Positions 42,939-52,886 of a DNA stretch of 64,000 bases are shown in pieces (positions within the stretch are counted from its first letter, which is position 1; the number at the start of each line of letters is the position of its first letter). The stretch is taken from positions 114,753 through 178,752 of the forward strand of contig JABFGH010000009.1 of the NCBI GenBank assembly GCA_013112585.1, given 5' to 3'. Source of the DNA: Ignavibacteriota bacterium (GTDB lineage: Bacteria; Bacteroidota; Ignavibacteria; Ignavibacteriales; Melioribacteraceae). The notes beneath the pieces were generated by a model. It was not told the DNA's origin, ran no database searches, and saw only the letters and a program-made list of their open reading frames with translations. A program made the position numbers and the translations under genes.

Positions 42939-45395
42939 ATGAAATATCCGCACAAAGAAGTTGAAGCCAAATGGCAAAAGTATTGGGAAGATAACCACGT
43001 TCATGAAACAGATTTAACCGATGTTGAAAAAAATCTTTATTGCCTGGTAATGTTTATTTATCCCTCAGGTTCAAAGCTGCACTGTGGTCATTGGTATAAT
43101 TACGGACCAACAGATTCATGGGCTAGATTTAAGAAACTGCAGGGTTATAATGTGTTTGAACCGATGGGATATGATGCATTTGGTTTGCCCGCAGAAAATT
43201 ATGCAATCAAGACTGGTATTCACCCGAAAGACAGCACTGAAAAAAATATTGCAGATATTAGAGAGCAGCTTAAAAAGATGGGATGTATGTATGATTGGAG
43301 TGCCGAGCTTCAAACATGCGAACCAAAATATTATAAATGGAATCAATGGCTTTTCCTTCAGCTTTATAAAAAGGGACTCGCTTACAGAAAAAAAGCTCCG
43401 GTAAATTGGTGCCCGTCATGTAATACTGTTCTTGCCAATGAGCAAGTTGAAGCAGATGGCACCTGCGAAAGATGCGGGACCCCGGTTGAGCATAAAAATT
43501 TAACTCAATGGTTTTTCAAAATTACCCGGTATGCTGATGAACTGCTTGACGGTCTAAAAAATATTGACTGGCCCGAAAAAACCAAACTTATTCAAACAAA
43601 TTGGATTGGCAAAAGTTACGGTGCTCAAATTAAATTCGGCATTGATGGAACTGATGACAGCATAGAAGTTTTTACTACACGACCCGATACAATTTTTGGT
43701 GCAACGTATATGGTGCTTGCACCGGAACATGAATTAGTTGATAAAATTTCGACTGAGGAAAATAAGCGGAGCATTGAGGAATACAGAGATTCAATAAAAT
43801 CAATGTCGGAGATTGAGAGGACCTCAACGGTTAAAGAAAAAACCGGTGTGTTTACAGGGGCGTACGCAATAAATCCTGCTAACAATAAAAAAATACCAAT
43901 TTGGATTGCCGATTATGTTTTAACCACATACGGCACAGGAGCAATTATGGCAGTGCCCGGGCAGGATGAACGCGATTGGGAGTTTGCCGAAAAGTTCGAT
44001 TTACAAATTTTGAGAACTGTTGAACCGCCGGCTGATTTTGACGGTAAAGCTTTTACAGGTGAAGGCAAGGCTATTAACAGTGAGTTTTTGAATGGATTAA
44101 ATATTATTGATGCAAAAAAGAAAATCACTGAATGGCTTGTTGAAAAAAACTTAGGCGAAAGTAAAATTAATTACCGTTTGCGCGATTGGCTGATTTCACG
44201 GCAGCGTTATTGGGGAACACCAATTCCAATAATCTATTGCGATAAATGCGGAGAGGTTCCTGTTCCCGAAGATCAGCTTCCCGTTGAACTTCCTTATGAA
44301 GTAAACTTTAAGCATGATGGTGCATCGCCATTGTTAACGAATGAAGAATTTGTAAATACAACATGCCCTACTTGCGGCGGCAGTGCAACACGTGATGTTG
44401 ATACGATGGATACATTTGTTGATTCGAGCTGGTACTATTTAAGATTTTTAAACCCGGATTTTAAAGATGGGATGTTTGATCAGCAATTGGCAAATAATTG
44501 GTCACCGGTTGATCAGTATGTAGGCGGTGCCGAGCACTCTGCAATGCATTTACTCTATGCTCGTTTTATTCATAAATTTATCAGGGACTTAGGCTTGATA
44601 AATACTGATGAACCATTCCAGAAACTTATTCATCAAGGCACAATTACCAACAACGGCGCTAAAATGTCAAAGTCAAAAGGGAATGTGGTTAATCCCGATA
44701 AGTTTATTGAAAACACCGGCTCTGATGTTTTCAGAATGTATCTCATGTTTATGGGTCCCTACGAACTTGGCGGTGACTGGAGTGATACGGGAATTGTTGG
44801 TACTGAGCGATTTGTACAGCGTGCTTATCAATTGTTCAGTTCTTATAAAAATTATAATACGCAGCACCCATCAAAGGATTTTTATGCTTTAGATGAATTA
44901 AATGAAATTGAAAAGAGTGTTTATCGTAAAGTAAATCAATCAGTTGAAAAATATATAAACGAAGTTGATAACTTTCGGTTTAACACTGCCGTGGCTGTGC
45001 TAATGGAATTGCTGAATGAATTGACAAAAAATATTTCTGAATGCAGAGATGATTTAAAGACTTATTCATTAGAAAGATTTGCTTCATTGATAGCACCGGT
45101 GGCACCTCACTTTGGAGAGGAGTGCTGGGAAATTATAGGTAATAGTAATTCAATTTTTGAGAAGCCGGTCTGGTTCACAGCCGATAAAAAAGCATTGAGC
45201 GTTGATGAAGTAACAGTGGCTGTTCAAGTGAATGGTAAAGTTAGAGCTAAACTTAATTTGCCCGTTGATAGTGACCAAGACGCAGTTAAAGCGGCTGCAT
45301 TTGATGATGATAAAGTTCAATCTCATACTGATGGTAAATCTATTGTTAAAGAGATTTATGTTAAAAACAAAATTTATAATATTGTTGTTAAATAA
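42939..45395 (+). CDS. leuS: leucyl-tRNA synthetase
   Basis: Class I synthetase charging tRNA-Leu; 818 residues. The HIGH motif is HCGH (48-51, in YPSGSKLHCGHWYNYGP), a diverged form, and KMSKS is intact at 575-579. A zinc-binding CPSCNTVLANEQV...CERCGTP module and the CP1 editing domain (VFTTRPDTIFGATYMVLAPEH; GTGAIMAVPGQDERDWEFA) are present. The C-terminal anticodon-binding and LeuRS-specific domains complete the protein. It stands as a single gene between two palindromic repeats. Confidence 0.96.
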   Translation: MKYPHKEVEAKWQKYWEDNHVHETDLTDVEKNLYCLVMFIYPSGSKLHCGHWYNYGPTDSWARFKKLQGYNVFEPMGYDAFGLPAENYAIKTGIHPKDSTEKNIADIREQLKKMGCMYDWSAELQTCEPKYYKWNQWLFLQLYKKGLAYRKKAPVNWCPSCNTVLANEQVEADGTCERCGTPVEHKNLTQWFFKITRYADELLDGLKNIDWPEKTKLIQTNWIGKSYGAQIKFGIDGTDDSIEVFTTRPDTIFGATYMVLAPEHELVDKISTEENKRSIEEYRDSIKSMSEIERTSTVKEKTGVFTGAYAINPANNKKIPIWIADYVLTTYGTGAIMAVPGQDERDWEFAEKFDLQILRTVEPPADFDGKAFTGEGKAINSEFLNGLNIIDAKKKITEWLVEKNLGESKINYRLRDWLISRQRYWGTPIPIIYCDKCGEVPVPEDQLPVELPYEVNFKHDGASPLLTNEEFVNTTCPTCGGSATRDVDTMDTFVDSSWYYLRFLNPDFKDGMFDQQLANNWSPVDQYVGGAEHSAMHLLYARFIHKFIRDLGLINTDEPFQKLIHQGTITNNGAKMSKSKGNVVNPDKFIENTGSDVFRMYLMFMGPYELGGDWSDTGIVGTERFVQRAYQLFSSYKNYNTQHPSKDFYALDELNEIEKSVYRKVNQSVEKYINEVDNFRFNTAVAVLMELLNELTKNISECRDDLKTYSLERFASLIAPVAPHFGEECWEIIGNSNSIFEKPVWFTADKKALSVDEVTVAVQVNGKVRAKLNLPVDSDQDAVKAAAFDDDKVQSHTDGKSIVKEIYVKNKIYNIVVK

Positions 45396-45413
45396 TTTGA
45401 ATTAATTTGAATA

Positions 45414-45513
45414 TGTCATTGCGATCCCGATGTTCTTTATCGGAAGAAGCAATCCGCCTCAAAAATAAAGATTACCTCACTCCGATAAAATTCATTGGAG
45501 TTCGTAATGAGAG
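45414..45513. repeat. palindromic GTCATTGCGA element, copy 3
   Basis: Begins 19 bases after the leuS stop with TGTCATTGCGATCCCGATG and contains GGAAGAAGCAATCCGCCTC. The right arm is more decayed, ending TTCGTAATGAGAG. It lies wholly between leuS and serS and could act as the leuS transcript end. Confidence 0.75.
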
Positions 45514-45576
45514 TTAAATATTATAAAAATATTAAATCATGATACTTTGTATCAAAAAATTATTTGAAGGTAAAAA

Positions 45577-46854
45577 ATGTTAGACATAAAGTATATTAGA
45601 GAGAACCCCGACATTGTTAAGGAAGGGATAAGAAACAAGAATGAAAAAGAGAGTGTAGATGAAATATTAAAGTTAGATAAGGAACGTCGCGAAATACTTC
45701 AGCTTGCCGAGGAGCTTAAAGCTAAAAGGAATAAAGTTTCCCAGGAAATTGGTAAACAAAAAAAAGCCGGTGAAAACGCTGATGATGTAATGGCTGAAAT
45801 GAAAAGTGTATCTAATGAGATTAAAGATTTAGATACTAAAGTTAGAGAAGTTGAAATCAAGCTTAATGAAATGCTTCTTTGGGTTCCAAACCTGCCGCAC
45901 GAATCTACTCCTATTGGAAAAAGTGCCGAGGATAATGTTGAGGTGAAGCAATGGCTGCCGGAAGGTTTTTCATTTGAGAATGAAGAGCCTGTGCTTGATC
46001 ATTTAGAGTTGGGAAAAAAATTCGGCATACTCGATTTTGAGAGAGGAGCGAAAATCACCGGTTCCGGTTTTCCTGTTTATTTAGGCAAAGGTGCAACTTT
46101 GGAACGAGCACTTATAAATTATATGCTCGATATTCATTTAGCAGATCACGGCTACAAAGAGGTAATACCGCCTCTTTTTGTTAATAGAGATGCAATGGTA
46201 GGAACCGGACAAATACCAAAACTTGAAGATGACATGTACTATGTTGAAAAGGATGAGCTATATGCAATTCCTACCGCTGAAGTTCCAATTACAAATCTTC
46301 ATCAAAATGAGATGATACCTGAAAAAGATTTACCGATTAAATATGTAGGCTACACAGCATGCTTCAGAAGGGAAGCCGGTTCTTACGGGAAAGATTCAAA
46401 AGGATTTTTACGCGTACATCAATTTAATAAAGTTGAAATGGTTAAGCTGGTAAAGGCTGAAACATCCTATGACGAACTTGAAAAATTAGTTGTTGATGTT
46501 GAAGATATTTTGCAGGCATTAAAAATTCCGTACAGAATATTAGAATTGTGCAGCGGCGATTTAAGTTTTGCCGCAGCAAAATGCTACGATATTGAAACCT
46601 GGTCGCCTGCCGAAAACAAATGGCTGGAGGCTTCTTCATGCAGTAACTTTGAAGATTTTCAAGGCAGACGCGCTAACATAAGATTCAAAAGAGAAGAGAC
46701 AAAGAAGAATGAATTTGTGCATACTCTTAACGGTTCCGGGTTAGCAACAAGCAGACTTATGGTTTCCATTTTGGAAAATTATCAAACTCCGGAAGGAAAA
46801 ATTATTGTTCCTAAAGTACTGCAGAAGTATACCGGTTTTGATGTAATCGGGTAA
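45577..46854 (+). CDS. serS: seryl-tRNA synthetase
   Basis: Class II synthetase charging tRNA-Ser (and tRNA-Sec where present); 425 residues. [22 protein letters not shown] begins the N-terminal antiparallel coiled-coil arm (about 25-105) that grips the tRNA variable arm. Motif 2 is [26 protein letters not shown] and motif 3 is [32 protein letters not shown] is also diagnostic. GAAGG precedes the ATG. Confidence 0.96.
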   Translation: MLDIKYIRENPDIVKEGIRNKNEKESVDEILKLDKERREILQLAEELKAKRNKVSQEIGKQKKAGENADDVMAEMKSVSNEIKDLDTKVREVEIKLNEMLLWVPNLPHESTPIGKSAEDNVEVKQWLPEGFSFENEEPVLDHLELGKKFGILDFERGAKITGSGFPVYLGKGATLERALINYMLDIHLADHGYKEVIPPLFVNRDAMVGTGQIPKLEDDMYYVEKDELYAIPTAEVPITNLHQNEMIPEKDLPIKYVGYTACFRREAGSYGKDSKGFLRVHQFNKVEMVKLVKAETSYDELEKLVVDVEDILQALKIPYRILELCSGDLSFAAAKCYDIETWSPAENKWLEASSCSNFEDFQGRRANIRFKREETKKNEFVHTLNGSGLATSRLMVSILENYQTPEGKIIVPKVLQKYTGFDVIG

Positions 46855-46910
46855 TTGAGTTTTTAAGATTATTAGAAACCTTTAAATAACCTTTAAATAA
46901 ACCTGTTTCG

Positions 46911-47017
46911 TGTCATTGCGAACCCGATGATGTTTATCGGGAGAAGCAATCTGCCGAAACGTGAGAGATTGCCACATCCTTCTCCGTCAGCTGACGGATT
47001 ACGGATTTGCAATGACA
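46911..47017. repeat. palindromic GTCATTGCGA element, copy 4
   Basis: Starts TGTCATTGCGAACCCGATG, has GGGAGAAGCAATCTGCC and GAGAGATTGCCACATCC in the middle and ends GGATTTGCAATGACA, with the CCGTCAGCTGACGG palindrome as in copies 2 and 5. It lies between serS and the ABC exporter genes. Confidence 0.85.
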
Positions 47018-47102
47018 AAATATATGTTGTTCAAAGGCTTCTATTAATAAATCAAAAAGTATAAATTTACTTATTAAATAAATAAAAGTGTTGTAAAATC
47101 GG

Positions 47103-48851
47103 ATGGGAAGTCTTTCTTCATTAAATAGATATTTTGCCCGTTATAAAGGTAAATTGCTGCTGGGAATTTTATTCATACTGTTCTCGAATATGGCAACCGT
47201 TTATGTCCCATTACTGCTGCGGGATGGGATCGATGCTCTTAGGTCGAATACAGACTATGAAACGATAATTCGTTATGCGATTATGATCGTTGCTGCCTCT
47301 GCTATCGGGGGAGTATTTAGATTTTCAATACGCGAAACAATTATCGTGATGTCATGGCAAATTGAATATGACTTACGCCATGATTTTTGGGCTCATATTC
47401 AAAGACTCTCTGCACGGTTTTTTTCTAACAATTCAACCGGCAATATAATGGCGCATGCAACAAACGATATTAAAGCTGTTCGTTCATTTGTCGGTCCGGC
47501 GGTGATGTATTCAATTGATACGGTTACTCGTTTTGCAATGGTGATTATTATTATTACATCAATCAATACACCATTAACAATTTATGCACTGCTGCCATTA
47601 CCCCTTTTATCATTTTTTGTTTATAAACTGAGCAAAAAAATTCATAAGCGTTTTACTAAAATTCAGGAGAAATTTTCAGACATTACAACAAAGGCGCAAG
47701 AAAGCTTTTCCGGAATTAGAGTTATAAAATCTTACGTGAGGGAAGAGAGCGAAATTGATTTATTCAAAAAAATGAGCAGCGAGTATTTAAACTTAAACAT
47801 GCACAAAGTAAAAATACAAGCGCTGTTTATGCCAATTCTATTTTTAATTACCGGAACCTCTATAATCATTATCATTTGGATAGGAGGTTCTATGGTTATT
47901 AATAATGTTTTAACTCTTGGTGAGCTTATTGCTTTTGCAGCCTATCTCGGACTATTAATTTGGCCCGTGATTGCAATCGGCTGGGTGTTAAACCTTATTC
48001 AGCAAGGCTCTGCCAGCATGAAAAGGATTAAAAGAATTTGGGACGAGTATGTTGAAATTGATGATCATAGAAAGACAAAATTTTCCATCAATGATATTAA
48101 AGGTGATATTTCATTCAGAAACGTTTCATTCAAATACAAAGATGATGGTGAAGAGGTTCTAAAAAATATTAATATTGATATTCCGCGCGGCAAAACCCTT
48201 GCTGTTATTGGTCATACGGGTGTCGGCAAATCTTCTCTCGTTAATTTAGTTCCTCGTTTATATGATGTAACCGGAGGTGAAATATTAATTGACGGAAACA
48301 ATATTAAAGATTTTCCTCTTAGGGTGCTCAGAAAAAATATTGGAATGGTGCCGCAGGAGACTTTCCTATTTTCCGATACTCTAAAAAATAATATTCTATT
48401 CGGTGTCGATAAACCCGGCGATGAAATTATTGAAAGAGTTTCAAAAATATCTCAGCTTCATAAAGATGTTGAAAATTTTTCAAAAGGTTATGAAACAATT
48501 CTTGGTGAAAGAGGAATAACACTTTCGGGCGGACAAAAACAGCGTACCTGTTTAGCCCGTGCATTAGCTATCGATCCTAAAATATTAATTTTGGATGACT
48601 CCTTTTCCGCAGTCGATACTCATACAGAAGAAGATATTCTGCTTAGCCTAAAAGAGTTTATGAAGGAGAGAACAAGCTTGATTATAAGTCATCGGATATC
48701 CACTGTTAAAGATGCCGATAAAATAATTGTGCTTGATAAAGGTAGTATTGCGGAAGAAGGAACTCATGACGAACTGATTGCAAAAGATGGTATTTATGCA
48801 GAACTCCATTACAAACAATTGCTGGAAGAAGAATTAAAAGAACTGAATTAG
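47103..48851 (+). CDS. heterodimeric ABC exporter, subunit with degenerate Walker B
   Basis: A 582-residue half-transporter: six membrane helices (residues ~15-320), then a nucleotide-binding domain with Walker A GHTGVGKSS (370-378), a canonical signature LSGGQ (474-478) and Walker B ILILDDS with D499 where the catalytic Glu belongs. Loss of this Glu is the known mark of the BmrC/TM287-like partner of heterodimeric exporters. The gene stops 14 bases before the second half-transporter. Multidrug, lipid or peptide export is plausible; no accessory gene reveals the substrate. Confidence 0.93.
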   Translation: MGSLSSLNRYFARYKGKLLLGILFILFSNMATVYVPLLLRDGIDALRSNTDYETIIRYAIMIVAASAIGGVFRFSIRETIIVMSWQIEYDLRHDFWAHIQRLSARFFSNNSTGNIMAHATNDIKAVRSFVGPAVMYSIDTVTRFAMVIIIITSINTPLTIYALLPLPLLSFFVYKLSKKIHKRFTKIQEKFSDITTKAQESFSGIRVIKSYVREESEIDLFKKMSSEYLNLNMHKVKIQALFMPILFLITGTSIIIIIWIGGSMVINNVLTLGELIAFAAYLGLLIWPVIAIGWVLNLIQQGSASMKRIKRIWDEYVEIDDHRKTKFSINDIKGDISFRNVSFKYKDDGEEVLKNINIDIPRGKTLAVIGHTGVGKSSLVNLVPRLYDVTGGEILIDGNNIKDFPLRVLRKNIGMVPQETFLFSDTLKNNILFGVDKPGDEIIERVSKISQLHKDVENFSKGYETILGERGITLSGGQKQRTCLARALAIDPKILILDDSFSAVDTHTEEDILLSLKEFMKERTSLIISHRISTVKDADKIIVLDKGSIAEEGTHDELIAKDGIYAELHYKQLLEEELKELN

Positions 48852-48865
48852 TTCAATAAATTTTT

Positions 48866-50647
48866 ATGAATAAAGAAGATGAAATAATAGGCAAAGCATA
48901 CGATTCGCAATTGATGAAGCGGCTGATGAGTTATGTTAAGCCTTATAAAAAGTATGTTATCTCTGCAATACTTTTTGCAATTGTTGTTGCGGCATTGGGA
49001 CCGGTTCGTCCCTACCTTACGAAAATTGCAATTGATGAATATATTGCAAATAGTGACTACGACGGATTGTTATTTATTTCTATGCTTCTTGTCGCATCAT
49101 TAATTTTTCAAGCAGTTATTCAATACGTGCTTACTTACTTTACCCAGTTAATGGGGCAGAAAATCATTTATGATTTACGAGTTAAAATATTTTCTCATGT
49201 TCAAAAACTTGCACTAAAATATTTTGATAAAACTCCAATTGGAAGAATTGTAACCCGTGTAACTAATGATGTTGAATCACTTAACGAAATGTTCTCTTCC
49301 GGAATTGTTATGGTGTTTAGCGACATATTTCAGATAATTTGGATTTTCATTTTCATGTTTACAATGTCTTGGGACCTTTCATTAGTTACACTATCAGTAT
49401 TACCGGTTTTATTTTACGGCACTTTTTTATTCAGAAGAAAAGTAAGAGAATCATATAGGGATGTGAGGAAACATTTAGCAAGATTAAATTCATATATGCA
49501 GGAGCATATAACCGGCATAAATGTTCTTCAATTATTTACTAAAGAAAATGAAGAACTTAAAAAATTCGGTAAGATCAACGAAGATCATAAAAAAGCTAAT
49601 ACATCAGCGGTATTTTATTATGCAATCTTTTTCCCATCAGTTGAGTTTTTAAGTTCAATAGCAATTGCATTGATTATTTGGTACGGCGGGGGATCTGTAA
49701 TTGAAGGAACAATGACAATTGGTGTTTTATTTGCCTTCGTTCAATATACTGAAATGTTTTTTAGACCTGTCCGCGACCTATCCGAAAAATATAATATTAT
49801 GCAGACGGCAATGGCATCTTCGGAAAGAATATTTAATTTGCTTGATAATGAGACGTTCATAAAAAATCCAAATGAACCGAATGAATTTAAAAATATTGAA
49901 GGAAAAATAGAATTTAATGATGTAAGCTTTGCATACAACGATGATGAATATGTTTTAAAAAATCTTAACTTTGAAATTAAGCCCGGCGAAAGTGCTGCCC
50001 TTGTTGGAGCAACCGGTGCAGGCAAAACAAGCATCATTAATTTGCTTACACGTTTTTATGATATTCAAAAAGGTAAAATACTTATTGACGGAAGAGATAT
50101 AAGCAGAGTTGATAAAGCAGAACTACGTGAACATATTTCTATTGTGCTGCAGGATATCCAATTATTTTCCGGAACAATCAAATCCAATATTGATTTGAAT
50201 TCCGAGGACATACCCTTTGAGAGAGTAAAAGAAGCAGCGGAAATTGTTGGGGCAAACAAATTTATTGAAAAACTGCCGAAGCAGTATGATGAAGAAGTAA
50301 AAGAAAAGGGATCGACTTTAAGTGTTGGTCAAAAACAATTAATATCGTTTGCCAGAGCACTTGCTTATAATCCTCAAATACTTATCTTAGATGAAGCGAC
50401 TTCAAGTGTTGACACTGAAACCGAACAATTGATTCAGCATGCAATTGAAAAACTATTGGTTGGAAGAACATCAATAGTAATAGCGCACAGATTATCAACA
50501 ATTCAAAATGCCGATAAAATTATTGTTATGCATAAAGGTGAAATTAGGGAAATAGGAACACATCAGGAATTACTTGCCAAGCGAGGCATTTATTATAAAC
50601 TTTATCAATTGCAATATAAAGATCAGGAAATAACAAAAACTGCATAA
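48866..50647 (+). CDS. heterodimeric ABC exporter, catalytically complete subunit
   Basis: A 593-residue half-transporter with six membrane helices and a nucleotide-binding domain with Walker A GATGAGKTS, signature LSVGQ (485-489, Val in place of the usual second-position Gly) and Walker B ILILDEA with E510 intact. The altered signature faces the degenerate Walker B of the partner, giving one dead and one active ATP site, exactly the BmrCD/TM287-288 arrangement. Co-transcribed with the preceding gene (14-base gap); fbp follows 18 bases downstream and may be read through. Confidence 0.93.
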   Translation: MNKEDEIIGKAYDSQLMKRLMSYVKPYKKYVISAILFAIVVAALGPVRPYLTKIAIDEYIANSDYDGLLFISMLLVASLIFQAVIQYVLTYFTQLMGQKIIYDLRVKIFSHVQKLALKYFDKTPIGRIVTRVTNDVESLNEMFSSGIVMVFSDIFQIIWIFIFMFTMSWDLSLVTLSVLPVLFYGTFLFRRKVRESYRDVRKHLARLNSYMQEHITGINVLQLFTKENEELKKFGKINEDHKKANTSAVFYYAIFFPSVEFLSSIAIALIIWYGGGSVIEGTMTIGVLFAFVQYTEMFFRPVRDLSEKYNIMQTAMASSERIFNLLDNETFIKNPNEPNEFKNIEGKIEFNDVSFAYNDDEYVLKNLNFEIKPGESAALVGATGAGKTSIINLLTRFYDIQKGKILIDGRDISRVDKAELREHISIVLQDIQLFSGTIKSNIDLNSEDIPFERVKEAAEIVGANKFIEKLPKQYDEEVKEKGSTLSVGQKQLISFARALAYNPQILILDEATSSVDTETEQLIQHAIEKLLVGRTSIVIAHRLSTIQNADKIIVMHKGEIREIGTHQELLAKRGIYYKLYQLQYKDQEITKTA

Positions 50648-50665
50648 AACCGGAGGAACTTCTAA

Positions 50666-51703
50666 ATGAAGCCTAGTCGATTTATGACTTTATCCCGTCA
50701 CATTGTTGAGGGTGAAAAAAAACATCCCGGTGCTACCGGAGAACTTTCAGCATTATTAGCCGATTTTGCATTGGCTGTAAAGATCATTGCTCTCGAAGTT
50801 AACAAAGCCGGATTAGTAGATATTCTCGGATTTGAAGGCTCCAACAATGTTCATGGAGAGAAAGTTAAAAAGTTAGATATGTATGCTCATGATATTTTAA
50901 TACGGGCAATGGATCACGGCGGACACCTTGCCGTTATGGCATCCGAAGAAGAGGAAGATATAATTCATATTCCTAAAAAACATAGAATAGGAAAGTACGT
51001 TTTACTTTTTGATCCGCTCGACGGCTCTTCTAACATTGATGCGAATGTAAGTATTGGTACCATCTTTTCAATTTACAGAAGGGTTTCCCCCGACGGGCTT
51101 CCCGGTACAGAGGAGGATTGCCTGCAGGAAGGGTACAAACAAGTTGCTGCCGGTTACGTAGTTTACGGCTCGAGCACAATGCTGGTTTATACCGCAGGCA
51201 ATGGTGTTTACGGCTTTACTCTCGATCCCTCGGTTGGTGAGTTTTTACTCTCTCACGATGATATTAAAATTCCGCAGCGGGGTAAAATTTATAGTCTTAA
51301 CGAAGGTAATTATAAATACTGGCACAATGGATTGAAAAAATATATCAAGTATCTGCAGGATGCTGATGACAGAACAGGTAATCCCTATACCGCCCGCTAC
51401 ATTGGTTCAATGGTGGCTGATATACATCGCAATTTACTTTACGGCGGTATATTTATTTATCCTGCTGACAAACGAAATCCAAAAGGGAAGCTTAGATTAA
51501 TGTATGAGTGCAACCCGATGGCGTTTATTGTTGAAGCCGCCGGCGGAAGAGCATCCGACGGTAAACAGAGAACTCTTGAAATTAAACCCGAATCAATCCA
51601 TGAACGTTCACCGATTTATATTGGAAGTGAAGGAGATGTTTTAGAAGTAGAGAAATTTTTAAGAGAAGAAGAAATGGCTGAAGCTGAAGAAAAGAAAAAA
51701 TAA
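50666..51703 (+). CDS. fbp: fructose-1,6-bisphosphatase class 1
   Basis: Hydrolyses fructose 1,6-bisphosphate in gluconeogenesis; 345 residues. The metal-binding DPLDGSSNIDANVSIGTIFSIY motif is intact. SEEEED ahead of it, GYVVYGSSTMLVYT, ARYIGSMVADIHRNLLYGGIF and KLRLMYECNPMAFIVEAAGG follow in the class 1 order. A CGGAGGAA ribosome-binding site precedes the ATG. The acidic, lysine-rich tail (EEEMAEAEEKKK) is not conserved. An intrinsic terminator follows. Together with pckA it fits active gluconeogenesis. Confidence 0.96.
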   Translation: MKPSRFMTLSRHIVEGEKKHPGATGELSALLADFALAVKIIALEVNKAGLVDILGFEGSNNVHGEKVKKLDMYAHDILIRAMDHGGHLAVMASEEEEDIIHIPKKHRIGKYVLLFDPLDGSSNIDANVSIGTIFSIYRRVSPDGLPGTEEDCLQEGYKQVAAGYVVYGSSTMLVYTAGNGVYGFTLDPSVGEFLLSHDDIKIPQRGKIYSLNEGNYKYWHNGLKKYIKYLQDADDRTGNPYTARYIGSMVADIHRNLLYGGIFIYPADKRNPKGKLRLMYECNPMAFIVEAAGGRASDGKQRTLEIKPESIHERSPIYIGSEGDVLEVEKFLREEEMAEAEEKKK

Positions 51704-51727
51704 TTTTATTTTAATCAGTGCAATATT

Positions 51728-51764
51728 AAAAACCCGGCTTTTTCAAAATGTCGGGTTTTTTAAT
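51728..51764 (+). terminator. intrinsic terminator after fbp
   Basis: CCCGGC (51733-51738) pairs with GTCGGG (51750-51755) with one G-T pair; flanking AAAA and TTTT extend the stem, and a T-run follows (51756-51760). It lies about 25 bases past the fbp stop. Confidence 0.85.
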
Positions 51765-51795
51765 TTTACTTGAAGTCTAAAAATAATTTAGATGT

Positions 51796-51882
51796 TGTCA
51801 TTGCGAATCCGTCAGCCGACGGATGAAGCAATCTCCAGTTTGAGATTACTTCGTCATCAAAGAGCGATTCCTCGTAATGACA
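51796..51882. repeat. palindromic GTCATTGCGA element, copy 5
   Basis: Begins TGTCATTGCGAATCCGTCAG, contains ATGAAGCAATCTCC, and ends GATTCCTCGTAATGACA. Located between the fbp terminator and the small convergent gene. Confidence 0.85.
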
Positions 51883-51916
51883 GGAAATAGATATAATCTT
51901 AACTTATTCAATAGTT

Positions 51917-52180
51917 TCATTTAATCTTTTCCAGCTCTTGTTTTATCTTATTTGCAAGCTCATCGTAAGAAATATTTTCAACCGTTAGTTTTGCATTCCT
52001 TACAATAACTTCGGGTGAGTCTCCCTCGCCGGTCATAAATTTATAAAGATTGTAGCCTAACCGATTTCTATCATTCATAATAGGAATATACTCTTCTAAA
52101 CTATCCGCAATATTATAAACTTTTTTTTCAAGAGAATCTTCAGGAAATTCATTCACTTTTGATGGGGGCAGTGTTGTCAT
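51917..52180 (-). CDS. small hypothetical protein
   Basis: An 87-residue, acidic, helix-rich protein (EFPEDSLEKKVYNIADSLEEYIPIMNDRNRLGYNLYKFMTG is the core) without a signal peptide or membrane segment. TGAGG lies 8 bases upstream of the ATG, a good ribosome-binding site, which supports that it is a real gene. I do not recognise the family. It lies at the left border of the repeat island. Confidence 0.7.
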   Translation of the reverse strand: MTTLPPSKVNEFPEDSLEKKVYNIADSLEEYIPIMNDRNRLGYNLYKFMTGEGDSPEVIVRNAKLTVENISYDELANKIKQELEKIK

Positions 52181-52242
52181 TATTAAAACCTCATTATGCT
52201 TTCAATTATTGAATTCAAAATAAATAACTTTATTTAATTGTA

Positions 52243-52318
52243 CAATAACAACCAGTTGTAACAGGGTAATTTATAATATAAATTTCCATGGGTGACTAGG
52301 AGGTGGTTCTCGACACCT
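52243..52318. repeat. RAYT-island repeat, diverged copy 0
   Basis: ACAATAACAACCAGTTGTAA (52243-52262) opens a diverged copy of the 52-bp direct repeat found at 53681 and 54485. It is followed by a decayed REP (GGTGACTAGGAGG...TTCTCGACACC, 52290-52317). The following stretch 52319-52670 holds no gene, only AT-rich DNA with short words such as CGATATTTGGCGTTCGATATTCG. Confidence 0.6.
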
Positions 52319-52673
52319 GAGATAGGTGAAGAGATAATTTTGTTTTTCAAGATAGTATTTCAGTTTTATTCTTCATCATTCGATATTTGGCGTTCGATAT
52401 TCGTTATTTATTTTAAAAACAATCACGAATAATGAATCCTGCCCTCGGCATGCGTAAATCATCAATAATAAATAATAAATTAAAACTCTTTCCAAAGACC
52501 CCATCTTCAATAGGCGAAGATATGATCTTGTTTTATTTCAATATTAATTCTTTGTAAAACATAATCTGTAAGCTCGGTTAAAGAAATGGAATTCAAAGAC
52601 AATAACGAATAACAAACACCGAATTTTGAATATCGATTTTGGAACTAATGAATACAATCACTCGATTTTTCAA

Positions 52674-52825
52674 GGGTGTCGAGGACCATTCCTCGATACC
52701 AAAAAGCACTATGAAGAGTGAGCCTTCATAAATTACCCGCATATAAAAATCTTCAATAAACCATCTATTTTACTAATTCTACAATAGCAACCAATTATAA
52801 GAGGGTAATCAATTTATAGATTATC
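52674..52825 (+). repeat. ~150-bp direct repeat, left copy, upstream of higBA
   Basis: Starts with a REP hairpin GGTGTCGAGG-ACCATT-CCTCGATACC (52675-52700), then CAAAAAGCACTAT, TTACCCGCA, TAATTCT and CAACCAATTATAAGAGGGTAAT. The same order recurs at 53580-53735 beyond the toxin-antitoxin pair. Confidence 0.85.
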
Positions 52826-52854
52826 GGGCTTGATGTGGAAAACATATCAAGGTT

Positions 52855-52866
52855 GTCCAATTGGAC
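52855..52866. promoter_or_regulatory. palindromic operator candidate before higB
   Basis: GTCCAATTGGAC is a perfect 12-bp palindrome ending 20 bases before the preferred higB start. TACTTTTTG just downstream resembles a Bacteroidota -7 box. Antitoxins of the Xre type usually bind such palindromes to autoregulate the operon. Confidence 0.45.
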
Positions 52867-52886
52867 TACTTTTTGTATATTCACCA

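Noticed and set aside
52830..52886. Longer higB start at TTG 52830 or ATG 52833.
   Set aside because: The extra 18-19 residues do not look like HigB and would overlap the palindromic operator candidate; ATG 52887 fits the family.
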